Positions 16,611-25,634 of a DNA stretch of 36,471 bases are shown in pieces (positions within the stretch are counted from its first letter, which is position 1; the number at the start of each line of letters is the position of its first letter). The notes under the pieces were generated by a model, which ran no database searches, had not been told where the DNA came from, and saw only the letters and a program-made list of their open reading frames with translations. This DNA is from Fluviibacter sp039805865 (GTDB lineage Bacteria; Pseudomonadota; Gammaproteobacteria; Burkholderiales; Rhodocyclaceae). The DNA is taken from NCBI GenBank assembly GCA_039805865.1, contig JBDLTI010000019.1:1-36471 (forward strand), read 5' to 3'. Position numbers and translations under genes: made by a program.

Positions 16611-19600
16611 TCAGGCTTCAACGGATTTTTCTTCGAAATAAGGATACAGCACTGGGAGGACCAATAGGGTAAGTGCTGTTGATGAAAGAAGTCCAGAAAT
16701 GACAACCACAGCCAGTGGTCTGGTTACTTCTGAACCAGGGCCGCTAGAAAAGAGCATTGGAACGAGTGCCAAAAGAGCAACGCTTGCAGTCATCATGACT
16801 GGACGGAAGCGATGTTCGCATCCTTCAAAAACCGCCTCACGGGTAGACCAACCCTCATCACGTAGCTGGCGAATGAACGAAACGAGCACGACGCCGTTTA
16901 GCACAGCAATCCCCCAAAGGTTAATAAACCCTACGGCTGCCGGAACTGAGAGGTACTCGCCAGAGATAAGCAATCCAAAAATGCCGCCAATCGATGCGAA
17001 AGGTAGCACCAGAATAATCAGCGTGGCCATGCGCAATGAATTAAACAGTATGAATAGTAGAAAGAAGATGGCGGCAATGGTGATAGGGATGATGATCATC
17101 AGGCGTGCCATGGCACGCTGCATGTTTTCGAATTGGCCTCCCCAGTCCAGGGTGTAGCCTTGTGGAATGGTCAGTTGTTGGGTGATACGTTTCTGGGCTT
17201 CGCTGACAAAGCCGCCCAGATCTCGATCTTGTACATTGACGCCAACAACCAATCGACGTTTCCCAGCCTCGCGGGAGATTTGCGATGGGCCGTCCACAAG
17301 TTCAACCTTGGCGATATCCTTCAGGGGGATCAGGGCGCCACCCGGCGCTTTCAGAATAATATTTTCAAAGGCTTCGGGAGTTTCCCGGTAGACCTTTGGA
17401 TAGCGCAACATCAGAGGGAATCGGCGCTCGCCTTCATAGATCATGGTCGCTTCCCGGCCACCATTGGCAATTTCAATAACGTTATTGACATCTTCCACGT
17501 TGAGGCCATAACGCGCAATTGCTTCTCTATCAATATTCAGCGTGAGGTAGTTTTGCCCAGTGACCTGCTCGATACGCAAATCGGTGGCCCCTTCCATGTT
17601 GGCTAGAACCCGCCCAATCTGGTTTCCTAGCTTGCGAAGTTCCTGGATATCGTCGCCAAAAATCTTCACGGCTACCTGAGAGCGAACGCCGGACACCATT
17701 TCATCGACCCGTGCTGCAATCGGCTGTGATATGGCTGTTTCAACGCCCGGTAGGGCTTTGAGTGCAATGCGTACCTGATCTTCAATCTCGGTTTGGGATA
17801 GTTTGCGTTGGCCGCTAGGCTTTAACGAGACAATCGGGTCTGATTCGTTGGGTTGGCCGGGATCAGCAGGTGACTCACCGCGCCCGAGTCGGGAGACGGC
17901 TGATTTAACGCCAGGAATCGCAGCTATGCGTTTCATGGCCTCGAATTCCATTTTGACCGATTCTTCCAGTGATATGTTGGCCTGGCGAACGATCACCGGT
18001 GTAATAGCGCCTTCCTTCATGATCGGGATAAAAGACTTACCCAGAAATGGAAAAACCAGAAAACTCAGTAGTAACGAAATGGCGGCATAGAAAATCACGC
18101 GCTGCGGGTTATGAATCGACCAGATTAGCGCTTTCAGATAGGGCGCCTTGATACGCGCTACAAAAGGCGTGTCATGGTCTGCACCACCCTTGAGAATATA
18201 GGAGCAGAGAACCGGAGATAGGGTGAACGAGAGAATCAGTGACAGCGCGAGGGCAATCGCAATGGTTAACGCCAGCGGCGCAAACATTTTGCCTTCCATG
18301 CCCTCGAGCGACAGAAGCGGCATGAATACCAGAATAATGATGCCCACACCAAAAAGTACTGGCTTGCCCACTTCGGTGGCAGCATCAAGCGTAATTCGTA
18401 GGCGCGACACGCCTTCTTCAGCGCGTTGCCCCAGTCGTGCGAAGGTGTTCTCTACAACGACAACGGAACCATCCACCATAATCCCGATGGCGATAGCTAG
18501 CCCGCCTAGCGACATCAGGTTGGCGGATAAGCCATAGTGGTTCATCACCAGGAAGGTGAGTAATGGTGTCAGTAAGAGTGTCGCCGTGACAATAACGGAA
18601 GAACGTGCATCGCCCAGATAGACATACAAAACGATAATAACGAGTAGAACACCTTCGAGTAGTACTTTGACCACATTCGACAGCGCAGCATCCACCAAAT
18701 CTGTCCGGTCATAGAAAGGCACAATCTGAAGCCCTTCCGGCAGAAGATGGCGTTTGTTGATGTCGGCTACTTTGGCTTTAATGGCGCCAACAACACGCCG
18801 GGCATTCTCGCCACGCTGCATCTGGATAATGCCGGCGACGGATTCTGTGACACCATCTTTAACAATAGCGCCTTGCCTCGTTTCTGTACCCATGCGGACG
18901 GATGCCACATTGCGTACAAATACCGGCGTGCCATTGACCTCTTTTAATACAATATTGCCGATATCATCGATGTCTTTGATCAGTCCGACGCCGCGGATGA
19001 GGTAGCGCTCTTCGTAAACGGGCATCTGGCCGCCACCCGTGTTGGCATTGTTACGGGCAAGGGCGCTGTATACATCCTGAACAGTTAGGTTGTAATGATG
19101 TAAACGTTCCGGATTGGCAGATACCTGATATTCACGGGCGTATCCGCCCATCGTATTGATTTCAGCGACGCCGGGTACGCTACGTAGCATGGGCCGGACA
19201 ATCCAGTCCTGAACAATGCGACGTTCGGTAAGCTCTTCAACCGTCAGCGAACGTTTGCCATCGGCCGGGTGTTCAATCGTATATTGATAGACCTCACCCA
19301 GACCGGTTGATACGGGTCCTAGAACCGGCGTGACACCGGGTGGCATGCGACCCATAACTTCAATCAGCCGCTCCAGAACCATTTGCCGGGCAAAGTAGAT
19401 GTCGGTCTTGTCGGTAAACACCAGCGTAATCACCGCAATACCGTTGCGGTTTAGTGAGCGCATGTCAGTCAGCCCTGGTAGGCCGGTCATTGCGATTTCA
19501 ATCGGTACCGTAACAAAGCGTTCGACTTCTTCCGGTGACCGGCCAGGTACTTCAGCGGCAATCTGAACCTGAACGTTAGTCACGTCAGGGAATGCGTCTA

Positions 19601-19706
19601 CTGATAAACGATTGATCGCCAGTAGCCCGACAACAAACAGTGCAATGGCCAGAACAACAACGACAATGCGTTGGGCGAGCGCGGCGCGAACGATAGGTTG
19701 AATCAT
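16611..19706 (-). CDS. czcA: Heavy-metal efflux RND transporter, CzcA/CusA family
   Basis: The inner-membrane proton/metal antiporter of a tripartite efflux pump, 1031 residues, close to the usual size. It has the N-terminal helix, the SVDAFPDVTNVQVQI segment typical of the heavy-metal branch, and the fourth-helix motif IGIMVDGSVVVVEN (around residues 405-418), whose charged residues carry protons. A second helical block lies at the C-terminus. The MVDGS rather than MVDAA form argues against the monovalent Cu/Ag (CusA) group, but the exact metal cannot be told. It is the third gene of czcC-czcB-czcA-PII, 21 bases behind czcB. Confidence 0.92.
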   Translation of the reverse strand: MIQPIVRAALAQRIVVVVLAIALFVVGLLAINRLSVDAFPDVTNVQVQIAAEVPGRSPEEVERFVTVPIEIAMTGLPGLTDMRSLNRNGIAVITLVFTDKTDIYFARQMVLERLIEVMGRMPPGVTPVLGPVSTGLGEVYQYTIEHPADGKRSLTVEELTERRIVQDWIVRPMLRSVPGVAEINTMGGYAREYQVSANPERLHHYNLTVQDVYSALARNNANTGGGQMPVYEERYLIRGVGLIKDIDDIGNIVLKEVNGTPVFVRNVASVRMGTETRQGAIVKDGVTESVAGIIQMQRGENARRVVGAIKAKVADINKRHLLPEGLQIVPFYDRTDLVDAALSNVVKVLLEGVLLVIIVLYVYLGDARSSVIVTATLLLTPLLTFLVMNHYGLSANLMSLGGLAIAIGIMVDGSVVVVENTFARLGQRAEEGVSRLRITLDAATEVGKPVLFGVGIIILVFMPLLSLEGMEGKMFAPLALTIAIALALSLILSFTLSPVLCSYILKGGADHDTPFVARIKAPYLKALIWSIHNPQRVIFYAAISLLLSFLVFPFLGKSFIPIMKEGAITPVIVRQANISLEESVKMEFEAMKRIAAIPGVKSAVSRLGRGESPADPGQPNESDPIVSLKPSGQRKLSQTEIEDQVRIALKALPGVETAISQPIAARVDEMVSGVRSQVAVKIFGDDIQELRKLGNQIGRVLANMEGATDLRIEQVTGQNYLTLNIDREAIARYGLNVEDVNNVIEIANGGREATMIYEGERRFPLMLRYPKVYRETPEAFENIILKAPGGALIPLKDIAKVELVDGPSQISREAGKRRLVVGVNVQDRDLGGFVSEAQKRITQQLTIPQGYTLDWGGQFENMQRAMARLMIIIPITIAAIFFLLFILFNSLRMATLIILVLPFASIGGIFGLLISGEYLSVPAAVGFINLWGIAVLNGVVLVSFIRQLRDEGWSTREAVFEGCEHRFRPVMMTASVALLALVPMLFSSGPGSEVTRPLAVVVISGLLSSTALTLLVLPVLYPYFEEKSVEA

Positions 19707-19727
19707 GAGCGGTTTATCTGAGATGCA

Positions 19728-21224
19728 TTAACCGCCCGAGAGCCGCTTCTTGCGCTCGGTGTTCAGGTGGTATGCCTGTTGAGTGACAATTAATGTGCCA
19801 GGCTCAAGGCCGGACAGTACCGGCCGAACACCATTGGTTTCTGGCCCGAGTTTGACCACGATCAGTTTGTAGTGATTGTCGCCCAGAGCAATGAAGACAT
19901 GATCATAACCATCTTCTCTAACCACCGCTGCTGCCGGAACTACCGGTCGATCTGTTGGTTTGCCTGAAATGAGTAGCGTTGCCAGCATGCCGGGTTTGAT
20001 CATGCGGTCTTTGTTGATCAGTACGGTCCGGGCTGGAATTGTCCGAGTTTCGTTGCTGACCAGCGCGCCTACGTAGACAAGATTGCCTTCAAAGTGCTGG
20101 TTCGCCAAAGCGGGGATTTCAATCTGCATGGGTTGATCAACGGCCAGGAGTGACGCTTCCTGTTCGGGGACCTGTGCCGTGATCCAGACCTCAGACAGGT
20201 CTGCAACCGTAAAGAGGGCATCAGCAGGCTGAACCACTTGTCCCAGAACGATCTTGCGTTCTACAACGGTGCCATCGATGCTGGAAGTCACCGGAGCAAT
20301 CGAATTCACATTGCCAGTTTTACCAAGAGCCTCGATTTGTTCCGGTAGCATGCCAAGTACACGTAACTGGTCGACCATTGCCCGACGTTCGGCGGAAGTG
20401 GTTTCTGCCTCGCTCTGTCGTCTCTGGAGGTCTGCTTTGGCAATGACGTCTTCTCTGAAGAGAATTTTTGCCCGATCATAGGCGCGAGCCGCGAGCTCGT
20501 TGGCAGCCCGAGCCTTCAGATAAGCCAGCTGTGTTTGGCCCAACTCCGTGGAGTTGATTCGAGCGAGTACGGTGCCGCGATCAATTTCCTGGCCGGGCAA
20601 GGCAAGAATCTCGGTAACGCGACCGGTAACCGTGGCGCCTATACGGGCAACCCGTTGCTCATCGAATTCAACTTTGCCACTGACCCGCAATGTTTCCGAA
20701 AAGGGCATCACCTCTACAGGCTTAACATCGATGACCCATTGAGGGCTATCGGGTTCAATCAGATCCTGGCTGAGATCGATAATATCCGGATCGTGGATTG
20801 TGGTTTCATTCTGAGACTTGTGGCTATCAGGCATGAGTAGGATCAGCGCAATGAATGTCGCAAAACACCAGAACAGAATGTTGTGTCGGCGTGCCGGTGG
20901 AAGGGCGCGCCAACGGCTTACCTGATTCGGTGCCAACCGTTCGAGTAGGGATAATATCGGGTGCCAGAGCCAGTCTCGCAGACGTAACCATAGGCCAGTG
21001 GCCAGTGGGAGTAATAGCGGCTTCAGGTTATTCCACAGCGGGTCGATCCACTTGGTCTTTTGTGGTGCCAGCACCCTGGCAAGGTGTTTTTTTTCCTGAC
21101 GATAGGTTAGGCGGATTCGACGTATGAGTGGTTCGGCGATGACGAGCAAACGCTTAACCAGCTCCAGAACACCTTTTTTGAGGCGCAGAAGGTGTTGTTG
21201 AAATTTGTCGGAGGAGGGCGTCAT
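19728..21224 (-). CDS. czcB: RND efflux periplasmic adaptor (CzcB-like) with long N-terminal extension
   Basis: The membrane-fusion protein joining CzcA to the outer-membrane channel, about 498 residues. The adaptor part follows a single transmembrane helix (about residues 115-131). It shows the barrel-sandwich strands (ARIGATVTGRVTEI), a helical hairpin, and the closing lipoyl-like half (SIDGTVVERKIVLGQV). In front of the helix lies an extra segment of about 112 residues rich in Arg, Lys, Leu and Trp, which ordinary CzcB proteins lack; it should be cytoplasmic or lie on the membrane. The ATG at 21224 is preferred because the longer frame (ATG at 21305) would overlap czcC by 65 bases. Neither start has a good ribosome-binding site. 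Confidence 0.86.
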   Translation of the reverse strand: MTPSSDKFQQHLLRLKKGVLELVKRLLVIAEPLIRRIRLTYRQEKKHLARVLAPQKTKWIDPLWNNLKPLLLPLATGLWLRLRDWLWHPILSLLERLAPNQVSRWRALPPARRHNILFWCFATFIALILLMPDSHKSQNETTIHDPDIIDLSQDLIEPDSPQWVIDVKPVEVMPFSETLRVSGKVEFDEQRVARIGATVTGRVTEILALPGQEIDRGTVLARINSTELGQTQLAYLKARAANELAARAYDRAKILFREDVIAKADLQRRQSEAETTSAERRAMVDQLRVLGMLPEQIEALGKTGNVNSIAPVTSSIDGTVVERKIVLGQVVQPADALFTVADLSEVWITAQVPEQEASLLAVDQPMQIEIPALANQHFEGNLVYVGALVSNETRTIPARTVLINKDRMIKPGMLATLLISGKPTDRPVVPAAAVVREDGYDHVFIALGDNHYKLIVVKLGPETNGVRPVLSGLEPGTLIVTQQAYHLNTERKKRLSGG

Positions 21225-21240
21225 TTCTGTATATATAAGC

Positions 21241-22578
21241 TCAGAGTTCGGGTAGCTTAGAAGCGCCCTTGTTGGTTTCCTGAATATAAGGTTCTGGCGG
21301 CGCATGGGAAATCGATCGTAATCGGTCGATTTCTACAGAAACGGTTGCCAAATCAAAGCGTGCTGCAATCAGTTCGTTGCGAGCCGCTCTGTAGGTGCGT
21401 TGGGCATCGAGCCATTCAAGAATGCCGCGTTCACCATAACGATAAGCTGATTCAGCAATCCGTTGAGCGGCGGCGGCCTGGGAGAGCAGTTGTGTTTCGA
21501 GCACCCGAACCTGATTGCTGGCAATCTGGTAAAGCTGATAGGTTGCTTCCAGTGATTCCGAAAAGCTTAGTCGCTGCGCATTGAGCTGGTGTCGGCTACT
21601 TGAAGCTTCCGCCTTGGCTTTGGAAATCTGACCGCTTCGCCAATCCCAGAGCGGAATCGTCATCACCACGCCGCCACGTGAATACTGCTGGGTCGGATCC
21701 ACTTCCCGTTCTGCGATCAGTGCGATCTTGGGTAGTCGCATGGATTTTTCCATGCTTAATCGGTGTTCGGCAGCACGTTGTTCAGCTTCGGTTTTCATGA
21801 GAACCGGGTTGCGGGCGAGCAATTCAGCCTTCAGTTTTTCTTTGGGCGGTAATTGAATCGCATTGGGCAAGCTACCCTGCACGGTCCAGCCTTCGGGGAG
21901 TGGGTGGCCAACGGCCAGGCGCAGATTCGCCCGCGCCTGTTCAACACGTAAGCGCGCAGCATCCCTATTTTTGCTAGCATTTAGCATTTCCGTCTCAGCT
22001 CGAATGAGATCGAACTTAGGAGATTCACCTACCTGGTGGCGCAGCGCAATCCGGTCACGAATTTGTTGCGTCAGCGCGAGATCTTCTTCCGTTGCCGTTG
22101 CTTCAGCCTGGCGACGCAGCAATTCATAGTAAGACAGTTTAATGCGGGCAACCGAGTCATCTTCAAAGCTTTGTCGGCTGGCATCGGTTGCTTTGACAAT
22201 TTCGTCTGCGGCATCAATGCGGGCGCTGCGCACCATCGGGATCTCGATGGGCTGAGCCATGGTGATGTTATACACCTGGCCCGAGATAGGAGTCAGTGAG
22301 TTACGCTCTTTGCTTCGTCCCAGTTGGCCACCGACATCCGGGTTGGGGTAGGCACGTGCAGTCGTTGCGTCACCTTTGGCAGCGGCAACCTGTTCGCGAG
22401 ATGCCAAAATGTAGGCGTTTTCGTTAAGCCCGATGCCGATAAGCTGCTCAAGGGTTAGCGAAGGACCGGCTAATGCAGATTCAATAAGGCCGACACCGCA
22501 TAAAGCAACACACGCCCATTGCTTTAGTGCATGAAACGGGCTTTTGTTAGTCTGCGGTGATTTTGGAACACTATGCAT
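21241..22578 (-). CDS. czcC: Outer-membrane efflux channel, CzcC/TolC family
   Basis: The outer-membrane channel of the metal efflux pump, 445 residues. A signal peptide with a basic N-region, the hydrophobic core ACVALCGVGLIESALA and a cleavage site after about residue 37 is visible. Two OEP repeats of alternating long coiled-coil helices follow, for example the heptad-like stretch around residues 160-220 and its counterpart at 370-420. It leads the minus-strand operon czcC-czcB-czcA-PII and begins shortly after a dyad that may be its operator. AGG lies close to the ATG. Confidence 0.9.
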   Translation of the reverse strand: MHSVPKSPQTNKSPFHALKQWACVALCGVGLIESALAGPSLTLEQLIGIGLNENAYILASREQVAAAKGDATTARAYPNPDVGGQLGRSKERNSLTPISGQVYNITMAQPIEIPMVRSARIDAADEIVKATDASRQSFEDDSVARIKLSYYELLRRQAEATATEEDLALTQQIRDRIALRHQVGESPKFDLIRAETEMLNASKNRDAARLRVEQARANLRLAVGHPLPEGWTVQGSLPNAIQLPPKEKLKAELLARNPVLMKTEAEQRAAEHRLSMEKSMRLPKIALIAEREVDPTQQYSRGGVVMTIPLWDWRSGQISKAKAEASSSRHQLNAQRLSFSESLEATYQLYQIASNQVRVLETQLLSQAAAAQRIAESAYRYGERGILEWLDAQRTYRAARNELIAARFDLATVSVEIDRLRSISHAPPEPYIQETNKGASKLPEL

Positions 22579-22587
22579 GACCTAATT

Positions 22588-22605
22588 TTAAGGGTTTGAC
22601 CTTAA
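22588..22605. promoter_or_regulatory. Dyad in front of the czc operon, candidate metal-regulator site
   Basis: A perfect inverted repeat, TTAAGG-N6-CCTTAA, lies 10 bases before the czcC start codon. On the minus strand a TAAAAT -10-like hexamer overlaps it, though no matching -35 was found. The position is suitable for repression by a metal-sensing regulator; no such regulator gene is in the window. Confidence 0.35.
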
Positions 22606-22649
22606 GAGCTGATTAAACACGGTGATCAATAAGCAAACTTCGTGCCGTT

Positions 22650-23957
22650 TTATATCGAAGGCGCTGTTTTAGGGGTCTCTCTGTTCAACGATGCAATAAC
22701 CTTATCGATGCGCTTACCGTCCATGTCGACGACTTCAAAGCGCCAGCAGTCCCAATCGACTATTTCACCGGCGCTAGGGATTCGACCCATCAGTAACATG
22801 AGCATGCCGGAAAGCGTGTTATAGCGCCCTTTATCTTCTTCGGGCAGTTCTTTGAGTTTCAGGCAGTCTTTGAGTTCCGGTACCGGAATAATCCCATCCA
22901 GCAACCAGGATCCGTCCTGACGGGGTATTGCCCAGGCATCTTCGTGGTCATCGGGCTTAAACTCACCGGCAATCGCTTCAATGAGATCTTGCAGCGTAAT
23001 AATGCCCTGGATCTCACCGTACTCATCGATGACAAAAGCCATCTGCACGCCAGACGACTTGAAGTGTTCCAGCAGCTCCATACCAGTTAATGACTCTGGA
23101 ACAAAAACGGCGGGTTGCAGATCCGTTTTAAAGTCGGGGGATTCGCCACGCAAGGTTTGGGCGAGCAATACCTTGGCGTTGATGATGCCGAGTACTTCGT
23201 TAAAGCCGCCCTTGCATACCGGAAAGCGGGAATGTTCGGATTCCTGGATGCGTTGCAGGTTTTCGTTCAGGGGTTCTTCTATGTCCAGCGCAATGATGTC
23301 GCTCTTGGGCACCATGAGCGAGGTGATCTGGCGATCGTCGAGACGAAATACGTTGCGAACCATCTGATGTTCGCTATGCTCGATAACGCCGGCATCCGAG
23401 CCTTCTTCCAGCATGGCATGAATTTCTTCTTCGGTGACTTGCTGGATAACGTGATTCTTAATCCCGAATAACCTTAGTAGGATTTGGGTCGAGCCGGAAA
23501 GTAGTTTCACCATGGGTCGTGCAATGCGAGCCAGGGTAAGCATCGGTCGAGCGACTAAACGGGCAATGGGTTCCGGGTTAGATTGACCAATTCGCTTAGG
23601 GACCAGTTCGCCCAGCACGATGCTGCAATAGGTGATGATGACAACAATGAGGGTAGAGGCCAGCAAACCAGAAGTATTTTCGCTGACGCCAATTTGTTCC
23701 AGCCATGTGGCAACCGGTTCGGATAGCGCTGATTCAGCCACGACGCCGTTCAGAATGCCGATGGTGGTGATGCCGATCTGTACTGTCGAGAGGAAGCGGT
23801 TGGGGTCTTCGCCCAGCTCAAGGGCTGCTGCGGCCTGACGGTCTCCGGATTCAACCATGCGTTGTAGCTTGCTTCTTTTAGCGGTAAGCAGCGCTACTTC
23901 AGCCATTGCAAAGACTGCGTTAATCGCAATCAAAGCGATGAGTAAGGCGACGTCCAT
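22650..23957 (-). CDS. CNNM/CorC family protein (HlyC/CorC, DUF21 and CBS domains)
   Basis: A protein of 435 residues with the order DUF21 transmembrane domain (about 1-190), a CBS-domain pair (about 200-330), and a C-terminal CorC_HlyC domain (about 345-430). The CBS region contains VMVPKSDI-like and FVIDEYGEIQGIITLQDLIE segments typical of the family. Bacterial members are implicated in Mg2+ and Co2+ handling; the older name hemolysin is misleading. The start at ATG 23957 is supported by AGGAAA at 7 bases; an upstream alternative start is not. It lies upstream of the czc operon on the same strand, 71 bases away, so it may belong to the same metal-homeostasis group. Confidence 0.88.
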   Translation of the reverse strand: MDVALLIALIAINAVFAMAEVALLTAKRSKLQRMVESGDRQAAAALELGEDPNRFLSTVQIGITTIGILNGVVAESALSEPVATWLEQIGVSENTSGLLASTLIVVIITYCSIVLGELVPKRIGQSNPEPIARLVARPMLTLARIARPMVKLLSGSTQILLRLFGIKNHVIQQVTEEEIHAMLEEGSDAGVIEHSEHQMVRNVFRLDDRQITSLMVPKSDIIALDIEEPLNENLQRIQESEHSRFPVCKGGFNEVLGIINAKVLLAQTLRGESPDFKTDLQPAVFVPESLTGMELLEHFKSSGVQMAFVIDEYGEIQGIITLQDLIEAIAGEFKPDDHEDAWAIPRQDGSWLLDGIIPVPELKDCLKLKELPEEDKGRYNTLSGMLMLLMGRIPSAGEIVDWDCWRFEVVDMDGKRIDKVIASLNRETPKTAPSI

Positions 23958-24048
23958 CAGGTTTCCTACGAGTTTGTAAGCACCCATTGTACGACAGCAG
24001 GGCATTTGCTGCCGTAAACCGGGTTGCGGGTAGCATGCCGCGATTTAG

Positions 24049-24915
24049 TTATTTCTTTTTAGCCTTTTTGCGTGCAAGTTGCTGTTCTTGCTGTAATGCA
24101 TGATGAAACGCTTCCCGGATCTGATCGAGATCAACGCTAGGCTTAGGTAATTTCGGTGCCATGGCTTCCAGCGTTTCCAGAACGATCGAGGCAACGGCGT
24201 AATTGGGGTACCACTTGTTGTCTGCGGGAATGATGTACCACGGCGCCACGTTGGTTGATGTTTTTTCAAGGGCCAGAGCGTAGGCGTCACGGAAGTCTGC
24301 CCAGTATTGGCGCTCGGTATAGTCCGATGTGCTGATTTTCCAGTTTTTGGCCGGGTCATTGAGCCTTGCTGCAAAGCGGGTTAATTGTTCTTCAGGGCTG
24401 ATGTGCAGAAAAAATTTTATGATCCGGGTGTTGTTCTGCGTTGCAAGTAAGGATTCAAACTGCTTGATCTGCTGGTACCGGCGGTTAATTTGTGACTTGG
24501 GGCAGAGTTGGTGCACGCGGGTAATCAGGACGTCTTCATAATGAGAGCGGTTGAAAATGGCAACCTCGCCGCATGCAGGTGCATGCGGGTGAATGCGCCA
24601 TAGAAAGTCGTGGCGTAGTTCCAGCGCAGTCGGTTCTTTGAAACTCGTGACAGTACATCCCTGCGGATTCATCATGCCCAACACGTGTTTAATGGTGCCG
24701 TCTTTACCGGCCGCATCCAGACCTTGCAGCACGATCACCAGAGATTGCTTGTTTTCAGCGTATAGCTGATATTGCAACGCCCGTATTTTTTTAGCGATGC
24801 TTTCAGTCGCTTTAATAGCGGCATTTTCCGATAGACCGCCGGGCGCCTGCTGCGCGTAGGCGTGCTCCAAGCGACAGGATTTGCTGTTCGCAAGGAGCGT
24901 TTTAGCCAGCGTCAC
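24049..24915 (-). CDS. ppk2: Polyphosphate kinase 2 family protein
   Basis: PPK2 enzymes use polyphosphate to phosphorylate nucleotides. The 288-residue product has Walker A, VLQGLDAAGKDGTIKH (about 63-78), Walker B, FNRSHYEDVL (about 121-130), and the lid segment with a basic C-terminus (ARKKAKKK). The length is that of single-domain PPK2 of class I or III; the substrate (AMP, ADP or GDP) cannot be assigned. The start is GTG in a four-base overlap with the stop of the upstream PEBP gene, which implies translational coupling. The basic tail may help hold polyphosphate. Confidence 0.9.
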   Translation of the reverse strand: MTLAKTLLANSKSCRLEHAYAQQAPGGLSENAAIKATESIAKKIRALQYQLYAENKQSLVIVLQGLDAAGKDGTIKHVLGMMNPQGCTVTSFKEPTALELRHDFLWRIHPHAPACGEVAIFNRSHYEDVLITRVHQLCPKSQINRRYQQIKQFESLLATQNNTRIIKFFLHISPEEQLTRFAARLNDPAKNWKISTSDYTERQYWADFRDAYALALEKTSTNVAPWYIIPADNKWYPNYAVASIVLETLEAMAPKLPKPSVDLDQIREAFHHALQQEQQLARKKAKKK

Positions 24916-25565
24916 TGGTGACCTGATGTCTCTAAATTAGAGAGTAGTGCGGCGTTTAGAGTATAGGTGCCTGTGATGGCGGCCTGGCCAAGGATATGAC
25001 CCTTAAGAGCCTCAATGACGTCACCGCCATTGAACTTGCCGCTGACGGCCAGTTTTTCAACATCCAGCGCGTACACGGTAAAGACATAGCGATGCACACG
25101 CAGGTCGTTCCAGGGCGGGCAGGGGCCATCGTAGCCGTAGTAGTCGCCACGCATATCCGGATCATTCGCAAACCAGGCGGTGTAATCGTTAATCCCCTGA
25201 CGGGAGCCTAATGGCGCACCGGGACCGGCTTTACCGCAAGGGGTTACTTCGCTCGAGAATTGACCAGCGGTCAGGGATTGGGTCGTGGCCGGTAGATCGA
25301 TCAGTACCCAGTGGTAGAAATCGACTCGGGGTAGGTCTGCTGCGACCACACGGTCTTCTAGGTTGACGTTATCGCCTACCGACGGCACATCCGGATCGAC
25401 ACAGAGTACGGCAAATGATTTTGTACCAGCAGGCGCATCTGCCCAGCTGAGCGCCGGGCTGATGTTGCTACCCAGGCAGACGTGTGATTTGTCATTGGGA
25501 ATGCAGAACGCAAATTGCCCGGCGATGGGCTGATTGTCCTGAATGCTCTGGCTCGTCAATTTCAC
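24912..25565 (-). CDS. YbhB/YbcL-type phosphatidylethanolamine-binding-like protein
   Basis: A PEBP-family protein of 217 residues. The anion-binding-site residues sit in the family segments LCVDPDVPS (Asp, Pro), FYHWVLIDLP (His-Trp) and YDGPCPPWNDLRVHRYVF (about residues 145-162). No signal peptide is evident, so it is probably cytoplasmic like YbhB. The ATG has GGAGA about 9 bases ahead. Function in bacteria is not well established. The GTGA overlap with the PPK2 gene shows that the two are made together. Confidence 0.87.
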   Translation of the reverse strand: MKLTSQSIQDNQPIAGQFAFCIPNDKSHVCLGSNISPALSWADAPAGTKSFAVLCVDPDVPSVGDNVNLEDRVVAADLPRVDFYHWVLIDLPATTQSLTAGQFSSEVTPCGKAGPGAPLGSRQGINDYTAWFANDPDMRGDYYGYDGPCPPWNDLRVHRYVFTVYALDVEKLAVSGKFNGGDVIEALKGHILGQAAITGTYTLNAALLSNLETSGHQ

Positions 25566-25634
25566 AGATGTCTCCTCACGGCGTTGTTTGGATCGGGCTA
25601 TAGCACCCTGTGTTTTGACGATTCTGCGCCGGGA

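Noticed and set aside
17133..17606. Plus-strand open frame of 157 codons inside czcA
   Set aside because: It is a complementary-strand shadow of a well-conserved RND gene.
21225..21305. Longer czcB start adding 27 residues
   Set aside because: It would overlap czcC by 65 bases and has no ribosome-binding site, so the ATG at 21224 is the more economical choice.
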